In this document: in pieces, positions 1-8,011 of the stretch
Numbering within the stretch: position 1 is the first letter of the stretch
Layout of the letters: each line of letters opens with the position of its first letter
DNA from: Bdellovibrio sp.
Lineage (GTDB): Bacteria > Bdellovibrionota > Bdellovibrionia > Bdellovibrionales > Bdellovibrionaceae
Direction: 5' to 3'
DNA: 17,341 nt
Assembly (NCBI GenBank): GCA_017745015.1
Contig: JAGIAF010000033.1
Location: forward strand, 1 to 17,341
Notes under the pieces: model-generated
What the model saw: the letters and a program-made list of their open reading frames with translations, nothing else
Databases searched by the model: none
Told to the model about the DNA's origin: nothing
Translations under genes and position numbers: made by a program

Positions 1-1870
1 TACCTGCAGACGTTGAATATTTGAAACCAAGTTCCATGATTTTATCAGCCAAGATACAAGTCGCTTTTGCACCAGCAAGACGGAAAGTCTTGTCGATCAA
101 AGCTGCGATTTGTTTCTTAGTCATGATCACGTTCACTTCGTTGAAAGGAACTTCTTTAGGAACTGCGTCTGAAAGGATCGCACGACCTACAGTAGTTTCT
201 TGAAGTTTACCGTTGATACGAACTTTACAAGTTGCTTGCAAATCTACTAGGCCTGTCTCGTAAGCGTATTGAGCTTCCTGAACGCTAGAGAAGATTTTGC
301 CAGTTCCTTTTGCTCCAAGACGGTTACGAGTCAACCAGTACAGGCCCAACACGATATCTTGTGATGGATTGATAACTGGCTTACCAGACGCTGGAGAAAG
401 AACGTTGTTTGTCGACATCATCAAGACGCGAGCTTCAACTTGAGATTCCACAGAAAGTGGAACGTGAACCGCCATTTGGTCACCGTCGAAGTCGGCATTG
501 AACGCCGTACACACTAGAGGATGCAATTGGATTGCTTTACCTTCGTGAAGTACTGGTTCGAAAGCTTGGATACCAAGTCTGTGAAGAGTTGGCGCACGGT
601 TCAGAAGAACTGGATGTTCTTTAACCACGTCAGCAAGGATATCCCAAACTTCTACAGTTTCTTGATCAACAAGTTTCTTAGCTTGTTTGATTGTCGTAGC
701 TAGGCCTTTTTCTTCCAATTTGTTGTAAACAAACGGTTTGAAAAGCTCTAGAGCCATTTTCTTAGGAAGACCGCACTGGTGAAGTTTCAACGTCGGACCA
801 ACTACGATAACGGAACGACCCGAGTAGTCGACACGTTTACCAAGTAGATTTTGACGGAAACGACCTTGCTTACCTTTCAACATATCTGAAAGTGAGCGAA
901 GAGGACGTTTGTTCGGACCAGTGAATGTTTTACCGCGACGGCCGTTATCCAACAATGCATCAACCGCTTCTTGCAACATACGTTTTTCGTTGCGGATGAT
1001 GATATCTGGAGCGTTAAGCTCCTGAAGGCGTTTCAAACGGTTGTTACGATTGATAACACGACGGTAAAGGTCATTTAGATCTGAAGTCGCGAAACGGCCA
1101 CCATCAAGTGGTACCAACGGACGTAGATCAGGTGGCAATACAGGAAGAGCCTCAAGCATCATCCATTCAGGTTTGTTGATAGAGCCTTTGAAAGCCTCAA
1201 CAACTTTAAGACGCTTAGTGATCTTCTTCATGCCCGCTTCAGACTTAATGTCTTTAGCTTCCATACGAAGCTTACGAGACAAGTACTCTGGATCGATTTT
1301 TCTCAAAAGGTCACGAACAGCTTCGCCGCCCATGCCGTATTTGAATGAAGGACCGAAGTCGTTCAATGCAGTTTGCAATGCTTCTTCAGTCAATACTTGG
1401 CCTTCTTCCAATGTAGTTTCCATTGGATCGATAACCACGTGTGCTTCACAATACAAAACTTTCTCAACGTCTTTCAAAGAAAGGTTAAGCAAGTTACCGA
1501 TACGAGAAGGCAATGAACGCAAGAACCAGATGTGTGCAACTGGAGTCGCAAGCTCAATGTGACCTAGACGTTCACGGCGAACTTTAGTTTGTGTAACTTC
1601 AACGCCGCACTTTTCACAGACGACGCCACGGTACTTCATACGTTTATACTTACCGCACAAGCACTCGTAATCCTTAATAGGACCGAAGATTTTCGCACAG
1701 AACAAACCATCACGCTCAGGTTTGAATGTACGATAGTTGATAGTTTCTGGCTTCTTAACTTCACCAAATGACCAATCACGAATCATTTCAGGTGACGCCA
1801 ACGATACTCGTACGGCGTCAAACGAAAGTGGATCTTTTGGTTTATCGAAAAAATTCAACAAGTCTCTCAA
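1..1870 (-). CDS. rpoC: RNA polymerase beta' subunit, 5' part (runs off window)
   Basis: This is the catalytic beta' subunit of RNA polymerase; 623 N-terminal residues are visible and the gene continues past base 1. The N-terminal zinc ribbon has Cys70, Cys72, Cys85 and Cys88. The catalytic NADFDGD motif lies at residues 458-464, with Mg-binding Asp460, Asp462 and Asp464, the same numbering as E. coli. The start I chose is a TTG at 1868-1870, giving MRDLLNFFDKPKDPLSF. It is preceded by AGGGG five bases upstream, and no in-frame ATG fits; a GTG close by is out of frame. It follows rpoB after 26 nt, so the two are surely cotranscribed. Identification is certain; the TTG start is very likely. 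Confidence 0.98.
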   Translation of the reverse strand, partial: MRDLLNFFDKPKDPLSFDAVRVSLASPEMIRDWSFGEVKKPETINYRTFKPERDGLFCAKIFGPIKDYECLCGKYKRMKYRGVVCEKCGVEVTQTKVRRERLGHIELATPVAHIWFLRSLPSRIGNLLNLSLKDVEKVLYCEAHVVIDPMETTLEEGQVLTEEALQTALNDFGPSFKYGMGGEAVRDLLRKIDPEYLSRKLRMEAKDIKSEAGMKKITKRLKVVEAFKGSINKPEWMMLEALPVLPPDLRPLVPLDGGRFATSDLNDLYRRVINRNNRLKRLQELNAPDIIIRNEKRMLQEAVDALLDNGRRGKTFTGPNKRPLRSLSDMLKGKQGRFRQNLLGKRVDYSGRSVIVVGPTLKLHQCGLPKKMALELFKPFVYNKLEEKGLATTIKQAKKLVDQETVEVWDILADVVKEHPVLLNRAPTLHRLGIQAFEPVLHEGKAIQLHPLVCTAFNADFDGDQMAVHVPLSVESQVEARVLMMSTNNVLSPASGKPVINPSQDIVLGLYWLTRNRLGAKGTGKIFSSVQEAQYAYETGLVDLQATCKVRINGKLQETTVGRAILSDAVPKEVPFNEVNVIMTKKQIAALIDKTFRLAGAKATCILADKIMELGFKYSTSAG

Positions 1871-1896
1871 AGAACACCCCTGTTGTTAAAAATTAA

Positions 1897-4800
1897 TTAG
1901 TGCTGGCCTGGCTCAGTAGGAGCCACGTCAGATGCTTCGTTTACGCCCATGCCATCGTCACCAAGATCTTCATCTTGATCGCGAAGGATGTCGGACTCCA
2001 TCAACTCAACATTCAATGCAAGAGACTGAAGCTCTTTCACTAGAACGTTGAACGATTCAGGAAGACCCGGTTCAAGGATGTTTTCACCCTTAACGATACT
2101 TTCGTACATACGAGTTCTACCAGCTACGTCATCCGACTTAACAGTTAGGAACTCTTGTAGAGAGTAAGCGGCACCGTATGCTTCGATCGCCCAAACTTCC
2201 ATCTCCCCTAGACGCTGACCACCGAATTGAGCTTTACCGCCCAATGGCTGTTGCGACACGAGAGAGTAAGGTCCGATAGAACGAGCATGGATCTTCTCTT
2301 CAACCAGATGGTGAAGTTTAAGCATGTACATGATACCCACAGTAACTGGGTTCGTGAACGGCTCACCAGTACGTCCGTCGAATAGGATAGACTTACCAGA
2401 AAGTGGAACTTCTGCTTTCGCAAGCAAGTTCTTAACGTCAGTTTCACGAGCACCGTCGAATACCGGTGTTCCTACGTGGATACCGTTCTTCATACGAGTT
2501 ACCATTGATTTCAATGAGCCTTCGTCTGCGCCATCAAGTTTCGCGCTGATGTCAGAATCATTGAAGATATCTTTCATCTCTTTACGAGCATTTTCAGCAT
2601 TCCACTTTTCAAGGTGGGCACCGATTTGTTTACCCAAGTTGTGCGCTGCCCAACCCAAGTGAACCTCAAGGACCTGACCGATGTTCATACGCGAAGGTAC
2701 GCCCAGTGGATTCAGAACCATGTCAACCGGAGAACCGTCTGCTAGGTATGGCATGTCTTCAACAGGCAATACTTTAGAAACGACACCTTTATTTCCGTGG
2801 CGGCCGGCGAATTTGTCACCGACTTGCATTTTACGTTTAATCGCAACGTAAACTTTAACCATTTTGATAACGCCTGGAGGAAGCTCGTCACCTTTACGAA
2901 GGCGATCGATCTTCTCGTTGAATACCAATTTAACTGCGTCAAGTTGGTTACGAGCGTTGTCGATGATTTTGTTAACTTGGAACTCTAGGTCTTGCTCAAG
3001 AGGGATATAGTTCAACAATTCGAATGGAATTGTTTCGATATCCGCGATCGTGATGGATTGACCTTTGTTCAAAAGTTTTTGTGAACCGTCTTCATTCAAC
3101 AACACGCCAGTAGTTACTTTACCTACTAGGATGTCGCGAAGCTTACCGATAGCGTTATTTTTGATAACGTTTTGTTCAACAGCCAAGTCTTTTTCTAGCT
3201 TACGTTTTTTCTCTTCGATGATTGAAGACAAACGCTCATCGCGGTCTGCGCCTTCACGAGAGTAAACTTGAGCGTCGATAACTGTACCGTAAACGCCAGA
3301 TGGAGCGCGAAGAGACGTATCACGTACGTCACCAGCTTTTTCACCGAAGATCGCTCTCAAAAGCTTTTCTTCAGGAGAAAGTTGCGTTTCACCTTTAGGA
3401 GTTACTTTACCAACCAAGATGAAGCCAGGGCGAACTTCCGCACCGATGCGGATGATACCAGAGCTATCAAGGTCTTTAAGTGCTTCTTCACCAACGTTTG
3501 CGATATCGCGAGTGATCTCTTCTTTACCAAGTTTTGTATCACGCGCTACGCACTCGAACTCTTCGATGTGGATCGATGTATAAACGTCGTCTTTCAACAA
3601 ACGCTCAGAGATCAAGATCGAGTCCTCGAAGTTGTAACCTTGCCAAGGAGTGAACGCCACTAGGATGTTTTGACCTAGAGCCAACTCACCAAGCTCAGTA
3701 GAAGGACCGTCGGCAACGATGTCACCTTTAGAAACCTTGTCACCTACAGTAACGATTGGTTTTTGATTGAAGCATGTGTTTTGGTTCGTACGTTGGTACT
3801 TAGTCAAATTGTAGATATCTACGTTCGCACCCAACTCGCCGCCTTTAGCGAAACGACGGATAACAATACGAGATGCATCTACTTCTTCAACGATACCGTC
3901 ATTTTGAACAACGACAGATGTACCAGAGTCACGAGCAACCAAACGCTCTACGCCTGTACCAACTAGTGGTGCGCGAGAACGCAACAATGGAACCGCTTGA
4001 CGTTGCATGTTCGAACCCATCAGGGCACGGTTGGCATCGTCATGCTCTAGGAACGGAATCAAAGACGCCGCGATAGAAACTAGCTGAGATGGAGAAACGT
4101 CCATCAATGCAACTTTGTCTTTATCAACGATTTCATACTCACCGTCACGACGAGTGATTGTCGTAGCAGTTTGGATGGCTTTGTTACCAGCTTCGTCACG
4201 AGCTGCTGGAGCGATGTAGTGACCCGCTTCTTCCAATGCAGACAAGTAATTGATGTCTTTAGAAACTGCGCCTTGTTCAACTTTACGGTACGGAGTCTCG
4301 ATGAAACCGTAGTTGTTGATACGAGCGTAAGTTGCCAAAGAGGCGATCAAACCGATGTTTGGACCCTCTGGAGTTTCGATCGGACAGATACGACCGTAGT
4401 GCGTAGGATGTACGTCACGCACTTCGAAACCTGCACGGTCACGAGTCAAACCACCAGGGCCGAGAGCTGACAAACGACGTTTGTGAGTGATCTCAGACAA
4501 TGGATTTGTTTGGTCCATGAACTGTGACAATTGAGAAGAACCGAAGAATTCTTTAACAACTGCGTTTACTGGTTTAGCGTTCACTAGATCGTGAGGCATC
4601 ATTGTTTCTACGTCTTGTAGAGACATACGCTCACGAATCGCGCGCTCCATACGAACCAAACCGATACGGTATTGGTTTTCAAGCAACTCACCTACGGAAC
4701 GAACACGACGGTTACCCAAGTGATCGATATCGTCGATAACACCGCGACCATTTTTAAGGTCGATCAGAGTTTTGATAGTGCTCAAGATATCTTTATGAGT

Positions 4801-6099
4801 CAGTGTTCTGTGTGAAGGTGGGCACTCTTCCATAGAGATGCCAAATCTGTGATTGATCTTAATACGACCAACTTCAGACAAGTCATAAGTTTCTGGATCG
4901 AAGAACAAACGACCGAAGAATGTCGTAGCCGCTTCCAAAGTTGGAGGCTCACCAGGACGAAGGCGTTTGTAAATCTCAACCAAAGATTCATCTTTGTTTG
5001 ACACTTTATCTACCAACAACGTGTTGCGAAGGTAAGGACCAACAGTCAAACCGTCGAAGAAGATCATGAAGAAACGATCGATACCAGCTTCGATAGAACG
5101 CTTGATGATCGCAGAGTTCAACTCAGCATTCGCATCAGCGATGATCTCACCAGTTGATTCGTCGATAAGTGGTTTCGCCAAAACTTTACCATCAAGGTCG
5201 TTTGGTTCAACTTCAAGCTCAGTGATGTTAAGATCTTTAATTTTCTTAACGATCGCACGAGTGATACGACGACCCGCTTTAACCAAGGCTTCGCCTGATT
5301 TAGGATCAACGATATCAGTCAACGCTCTTTGACCTGACATTCTTTCGATATCAAGCTTACGGAACAACTTGCCGCCTTTAACGTAAACTTCGTCAAGGTC
5401 GTAGAAGTATTCAAGAAGTTGTTCAGCGTTGTAACCCAATGCTTTCAAAAGAATTGTAACTGGGAATTTACGACGACGATCGATACGAACGTGGATCAAA
5501 TCTTTTTGGTCAAATTCAGCATCCAACCAAGAACCACGGTAAGGAATTACACGTGCAGAGTAGATCAACTTACCAGAAGCATTGTTTTTACCACCGTCGT
5601 GATCGAAGAACACGCCCGGAGAACGATGCAACTGAGACACAACAACGCGCTCAGTACCGTTGATGATGAAAGAACCGTTCGCAGTCATCAATGGGATTTC
5701 GCCCAAGTAAACTTCTTGTTCTTTTACGTCACGGATAGAACGTGCTTCTGTTTCTTCATCAACATCAAACACGATAAGACGAAGAGTAACTTTGATCGGA
5801 GCAGCGAAAGTCATTCCGCGCTGACGACATTCATCTACGTCGTATTTTGCTGGCTCAAGAGTGTAAGATACGAACTCTAGGCTTGCAGTGTTGTTGAAAT
5901 CTGTGATTGGGAAAACAGATTTGAAAACGCCATTGAGACCAGCTTCGCCACGGCGATCTGGATCCATATCTTTTTGAATGAACGCTTCGTAAGAAGACTT
6001 CTGAAGCTCAATCAAATTTGGGATATCAATGACTTGCTTATTTTTCGCGAAAGACTTTCTAACTCGAATGTTAGAAGCCGTAACTGGAGTTTTTTCCAA
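1897..6099 (-). CDS. rpoB: RNA polymerase beta subunit
   Basis: This is the 1400-residue beta subunit of RNA polymerase, slightly longer than E. coli RpoB (1342). The rifampicin-binding segment begins GSSQLSQFMDQ at residue 520 and runs to 546. It keeps the residues equivalent to E. coli Q513, D516, H526, R529, S531 and L533, so no classical resistance change is present. The active-site stretch GDKFAGRHGNKG has Lys1096 and Lys1104, matching E. coli K1065 and K1073. After the conserved C-terminal region comes an acidic tail of about 34 residues. The start is TTG (6097-6099) with GGAG seven bases upstream. The gene is separated from rplL by 718 nt containing a terminator, so it probably has its own promoter. 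Confidence 0.99.
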   Translation of the reverse strand: MEKTPVTASNIRVRKSFAKNKQVIDIPNLIELQKSSYEAFIQKDMDPDRRGEAGLNGVFKSVFPITDFNNTASLEFVSYTLEPAKYDVDECRQRGMTFAAPIKVTLRLIVFDVDEETEARSIRDVKEQEVYLGEIPLMTANGSFIINGTERVVVSQLHRSPGVFFDHDGGKNNASGKLIYSARVIPYRGSWLDAEFDQKDLIHVRIDRRRKFPVTILLKALGYNAEQLLEYFYDLDEVYVKGGKLFRKLDIERMSGQRALTDIVDPKSGEALVKAGRRITRAIVKKIKDLNITELEVEPNDLDGKVLAKPLIDESTGEIIADANAELNSAIIKRSIEAGIDRFFMIFFDGLTVGPYLRNTLLVDKVSNKDESLVEIYKRLRPGEPPTLEAATTFFGRLFFDPETYDLSEVGRIKINHRFGISMEECPPSHRTLTHKDILSTIKTLIDLKNGRGVIDDIDHLGNRRVRSVGELLENQYRIGLVRMERAIRERMSLQDVETMMPHDLVNAKPVNAVVKEFFGSSQLSQFMDQTNPLSEITHKRRLSALGPGGLTRDRAGFEVRDVHPTHYGRICPIETPEGPNIGLIASLATYARINNYGFIETPYRKVEQGAVSKDINYLSALEEAGHYIAPAARDEAGNKAIQTATTITRRDGEYEIVDKDKVALMDVSPSQLVSIAASLIPFLEHDDANRALMGSNMQRQAVPLLRSRAPLVGTGVERLVARDSGTSVVVQNDGIVEEVDASRIVIRRFAKGGELGANVDIYNLTKYQRTNQNTCFNQKPIVTVGDKVSKGDIVADGPSTELGELALGQNILVAFTPWQGYNFEDSILISERLLKDDVYTSIHIEEFECVARDTKLGKEEITRDIANVGEEALKDLDSSGIIRIGAEVRPGFILVGKVTPKGETQLSPEEKLLRAIFGEKAGDVRDTSLRAPSGVYGTVIDAQVYSREGADRDERLSSIIEEKKRKLEKDLAVEQNVIKNNAIGKLRDILVGKVTTGVLLNEDGSQKLLNKGQSITIADIETIPFELLNYIPLEQDLEFQVNKIIDNARNQLDAVKLVFNEKIDRLRKGDELPPGVIKMVKVYVAIKRKMQVGDKFAGRHGNKGVVSKVLPVEDMPYLADGSPVDMVLNPLGVPSRMNIGQVLEVHLGWAAHNLGKQIGAHLEKWNAENARKEMKDIFNDSDISAKLDGADEGSLKSMVTRMKNGIHVGTPVFDGARETDVKNLLAKAEVPLSGKSILFDGRTGEPFTNPVTVGIMYMLKLHHLVEEKIHARSIGPYSLVSQQPLGGKAQFGGQRLGEMEVWAIEAYGAAYSLQEFLTVKSDDVAGRTRMYESIVKGENILEPGLPESFNVLVKELQSLALNVELMESDILRDQDEDLGDDGMGVNEASDVAPTEPGQH

Positions 6100-6237
6100 T
6101 GTACTCTCCGTGATAAGAAAATCGAAACTTCGCTTCGGGCGGAAGTATCAAGAACCACATTAAATAAAACGCAAGGATTCAAACTACTCCAAGTTTCCGA
6201 TAAATCAAGTAATTATCAATATTTTTACTAAGTTACC

Positions 6238-6257
6238 TTTCGTCATGTTTTCGTCAT
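6238..6257. repeat. Short direct repeat with 11-nt period upstream of rpoB
   Basis: The nonamer TTTCGTCAT occurs at 6238-6246 and again at 6249-6257 (ATGACGAAA on the minus strand). The 11-nt spacing puts both copies on about the same face of the helix. It lies 139-158 bases upstream of the rpoB start. It could be a regulator site or chance; there is no further support. Confidence 0.3.
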
Positions 6258-6278
6258 TTTGGGCTCCAAAAGGCCGCA

Positions 6279-6396
6279 TCCTGGGAAGGGTTAAAGCCTA
6301 TAAATTCCAACACGCACCTCCAGTGCTCGCCGGCCCTGAATACGGCATCGTGCCGGGCCGGAGGTTGGAATTTATAGGCTTTAACCCTTCCCAGGA
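6279..6396 (-). repeat. Inverted-repeat element 1: perfect 33-bp arms around a structured GC-rich core
   Basis: Arms at 6279-6311 and 6364-6396 are perfect 33-nt inverted copies, with a 52-nt core at 6312-6363. Read on the minus strand, the core starts CTCCGGCCCGGCACGATGCC. It can form an outer stem CCGGCC/GGCCGG, an inner hairpin CGGCA-CGA-TGCCG and a second hairpin GCAC-TGGAG-GTGC. With the arms this makes a three-way junction on a long stalk. The core is 39/52 identical, without gaps, to the core of the element at 6588-6719, in opposite orientation, while the arms of the two elements are unrelated. There is no nearby transposase. It is not a simple terminator because no T-run follows on either strand. 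Confidence 0.85.
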
Positions 6397-6587
6397 CGCT
6401 GACTCTCGGAAAAAAAGATGAAATTGAGGAATGGAATTCGAAAAATTGGGAAATTTCTCAATGTCTTAGGTACGCATTGAGTGGTTTGAACAAGAAAAGC
6501 GAAGTTTAACGTGATTCTCTCAAGGGAGATCTTAGAAATTCGGGGATTTGTTGCTTTTAAACAACTAATTTAGCAAGTCAGCCGAGG

Positions 6588-6719
6588 CTTTCGGAAAGCT
6601 GATGGATTGCCTTTGGTATTTTCAGACCTCCGGGCCCGCAGGATGCGGTACCCAAGCCCGGCGAGCGCCGGATGCGCGAGTCTGAAAATACCAAAGGTAA
6701 GCCAGCAGATTTTCGAAAG
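6588..6719 (+). repeat. Inverted-repeat element 2: 39-bp imperfect arms around a homologous core
   Basis: Arms at 6588-6626 and 6681-6719 match at 34 of 39 positions, and the innermost 17 bp are perfect. The 54-nt core (6627-6680) read on the plus strand has an outer stem CCGGGC/GCCCGG, an inner hairpin CCGCA-GGA-TGCGG and a second hairpin GCGC-CGGAT-GCGC. These are the same three stems as in element 1 with different bases at paired positions. Two of the five arm mismatches become G.U pairs only if the plus strand is transcribed. It lies 31 nt beyond the rplL terminator. Function is unknown. Confidence 0.85.
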
Positions 6720-6750
6720 ACACGGCGGTCCTCGCTACTAACAAGGCCAG

Positions 6751-6784
6751 AAAAGCAAAAAGCCCCGTGTTTCCACGAGGCTTT
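6751..6784 (-). terminator. Intrinsic terminator of rplL
   Basis: On the minus strand an 11-bp stem (AAAGCCTCGTG / CACGGGGCTTT, with one U.G pair) closes a GAAA tetraloop. It is followed by a T-rich tract (TTGCTTTT) and lies 33 nt after the rplL stop. It should end much of the rplJL transcript before rpoB. Confidence 0.85.
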
Positions 6785-6817
6785 CGGCATTTGAAACCAA
6801 AATTTTGGTAGCAAAAA

Positions 6818-7186
6818 CTACTTAACAGTAACTTTCGCGCCTGCAGCTTCAAGAGCTTTTTTGATTTTTTCAGCGTCTTCTTTAGTCGCGCCTTCTTTAA
6901 CTGCTTTGTTGCCAGCTTCAACAAGTGCTTTAGCTTCAGCAAGACCCAAACCAGTCAAACCACGTACTTCTTTGATTACGTTGATTTTGTTTGCGCCCGC
7001 GTCAACCAAGATAACGTCGAAAGCAGTTTTTTCTTCAACAGCAGCAGCAGGGCCTGCGCCAGCAGCAGCTACAGGAGCAGCAGCAGAAACGCCCCATTTT
7101 TCTTCAAGCATTTTAACAAGTTCAGCGATTTCAAGAACTGTTTTCGCAGACAATGCGTCAACAAGTTGATCGTTAGTTAGAGACAT
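6818..7186 (-). CDS. rplL: 50S ribosomal protein L7/L12
   Basis: This is the 122-residue stalk protein that recruits elongation factors to the ribosome; E. coli L7/L12 has 121. The N-terminal dimerisation helices (1-30) are followed by an Ala/Gly-rich hinge (about 34-50). The globular C-terminal domain (about 53-122) carries the conserved stretch INVIKEVRGLTGLGLAEAK. The start has a strong GGAGG eight bases upstream, consistent with the need for several L12 copies per L10. It follows rplJ by 83 nt, which contain a small hairpin at 7246-7261, and is closed by its own terminator. Confidence 0.99.
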   Translation of the reverse strand: MSLTNDQLVDALSAKTVLEIAELVKMLEEKWGVSAAAPVAAAGAGPAAAVEEKTAFDVILVDAGANKINVIKEVRGLTGLGLAEAKALVEAGNKAVKEGATKEDAEKIKKALEAAGAKVTVK

Positions 7187-7245
7187 TTTAATCCTCCAGG
7201 GATTTAAAAAATTATTTAAAAATTCAATTATTCAGCAACCATTAA

Positions 7246-7261
7246 CACCGAATTATCGGTG
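7246..7261 (-). other. Small hairpin between rplJ and rplL
   Basis: CACCGA-TAAT-TCGGTG on the minus strand forms a perfect 6-bp stem with a tetraloop, starting 8 nt after the rplJ stop. No T-run follows, so it is not a terminator. It may protect or tune the rplJ-rplL junction. Confidence 0.5.
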
Positions 7262-7269
7262 CGCAAGCA

Positions 7270-7800
7270 TTATGCTTGTGGAGCTTCTTCAGTACCAGCA
7301 GTAGCACCACCACCAAGTTTCTCGGCGTAAGCGTTCAAGCAACGTGCAAGTGCAGAGCCTGAAGCCAATAGCGTACCAAGGAACATAGCGCGGAGTTGGT
7401 CTTTCCCTGGAAGTGTCGCCAAGAATTTAATCTTAGCATCATCCAAAGCTTCGCCATCCATTACACCAGACTTGATTTGAAGAACTTCTACGTCCTTAGC
7501 GAAATCAGCCAATGTTTTAGCAGTTGCGTTCACTTCACCGTATGAGAATACGATGGCGTTAGTACCCTTCATTGAAGTAGTAAATGCTTTTTCAATTGAT
7601 GGGTGATCTTTGAACGCTCTTTTTGCTAGAGTATTACGGACAACTTTCATCTCTGAATCAGCAGCATTCAATTTTTTACGCAAGTTAGTAACTTGCTCAA
7701 CCTTGATGCCTTTGAAGTCGACGATGAAAGCTCCTTTAGCTTTACCGAATTTCTCAGTGATAAGCTTAATCTCTTGCTCTTTATCTGCGCGAGTGATCAT
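7270..7800 (-). CDS. rplJ: 50S ribosomal protein L10
   Basis: This is the 176-residue base of the ribosomal stalk. The N-terminal half binds 23S rRNA and the C-terminal helix binds L7/L12 dimers. The open frame extends six codons further upstream (to 7818), but that ATG overlaps a perfect AAAGGAGG, which is the Shine-Dalgarno for the ATG at 7798-7800 (MITRADKEQEIKLI). I therefore take the inner start. Conserved features include the FIVDFKGIKVEQ segment and GTNAIVF. The C-terminus ends in a Gly/Ala-rich tail. It is preceded by a 241-nt leader with an L10-leader-like structure and a terminator-like hairpin, so it is probably autoregulated. Confidence 0.98.
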   Translation of the reverse strand: MITRADKEQEIKLITEKFGKAKGAFIVDFKGIKVEQVTNLRKKLNAADSEMKVVRNTLAKRAFKDHPSIEKAFTTSMKGTNAIVFSYGEVNATAKTLADFAKDVEVLQIKSGVMDGEALDDAKIKFLATLPGKDQLRAMFLGTLLASGSALARCLNAYAEKLGGGATAGTEEAPQA

Positions 7801-7887
7801 AAGTGAGCCTCCTTTCATTAGACTTTTCCCTTCTTGCGAAGGGGTGTGTGCGAATCAGGTCGGTTAGAGGTCAAATAACCTTTTTGC

Positions 7888-7955
7888 CTTATCTCGGTAG
7901 GCCCCACACATACGCGGGATTACATCTACTAAAAGAAACCTACTGTCTCTGATCG
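7888..7955 (-). promoter_or_regulatory. Probable L10 leader (autoregulatory mRNA structure of rplJL)
   Basis: On the minus strand, GACAGTAGG (around 7947-7939) and CCTACCGAG (7901-7893) can pair as a 5-bp GTAGG/CCTAC stem. They enclose a second stem from CCC and GGGG. The CCTACCGAG block about 95 nt before rplJ resembles, from memory, the conserved part of the L10 leader family, to which L10(L12)4 binds to repress translation. I could not run a covariance model search. Confidence 0.6.
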
Positions 7956-7967
7956 CAATAAAATTTT

Positions 7968-8002
7968 AAAAACTAAAAAACTACTCCAGCGCGAGCTGGA
8001 GT
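7968..8002 (-). terminator. Terminator or attenuator between rplA and rplJ
   Basis: On the minus strand ACTCCAGC-TCGC-GCTGGAGT forms a perfect 8-bp stem with a 4-nt loop, followed by AGTTTTTTAGTTTTT. This looks like a true intrinsic terminator 39 nt after the rplA stop. As no strong promoter is visible between it and rplJ, it may be leaky or act as an attenuator. TAAAAT at 7968-7963 is a possible -10 but lacks a good -35. Confidence 0.75.
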
Positions 8003-8011
8003 GAATTCAAC

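Larger units (their letters stand above)
6100..6817. other. Long rplL-rpoB intergenic region
   Basis: This 718-nt gap has no convincing gene. From rplL towards rpoB it holds the rplL terminator (6751-6784), inverted-repeat element 2 (6588-6719), a 191-nt spacer (6397-6587) with only very short ORFs, inverted-repeat element 1 (6279-6396), and an AT-rich stretch (6100-6278) where the rpoB promoter should lie. The best promoter-like match I see there is ATGACG-N17-AATATT on the minus strand, which is weak. In E. coli the same gap holds a partial terminator and an RNase III site, so a processing role for the hairpins here is plausible but unproven. Confidence 0.8.

Noticed and set aside
4462..4542. 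Rifampicin-resistance mutation in rpoB
   Set aside because: All commonly mutated positions carry the sensitive-type residues; the only difference near them, Thr531 for Asn518, is not a known resistance change.
3268..5880. Long plus-strand open frames opposite rpoB
   Set aside because: They are antisense shadows of a highly conserved gene, with no recognisable domain or ribosome site.
6312..6363. The GC-rich core as a c-di-GMP (GEMM) riboswitch, known to be abundant in Bdellovibrio
   Set aside because: The conserved GEMM core and tetraloop/receptor sequences are not there, and the fold with three short stems does not match.
6279..6719. Insertion sequence or transposon remnant
   Set aside because: No transposase fragment, no target duplication and no shared terminal repeats; the conserved part is the centre, not the ends.
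6578..6942. Minus-strand open frames overlapping the rplL end and element 2
   Set aside because: They run through the terminator and the inverted repeats, have no ribosome site, and overlap rplL in another frame. They are by-products of the GC-rich core.
7801..7818. Longer L10 starting at 7818
   Set aside because: That start overlaps the perfect AAAGGAGG that serves the ATG at 7800, and the added residues are not part of L10.
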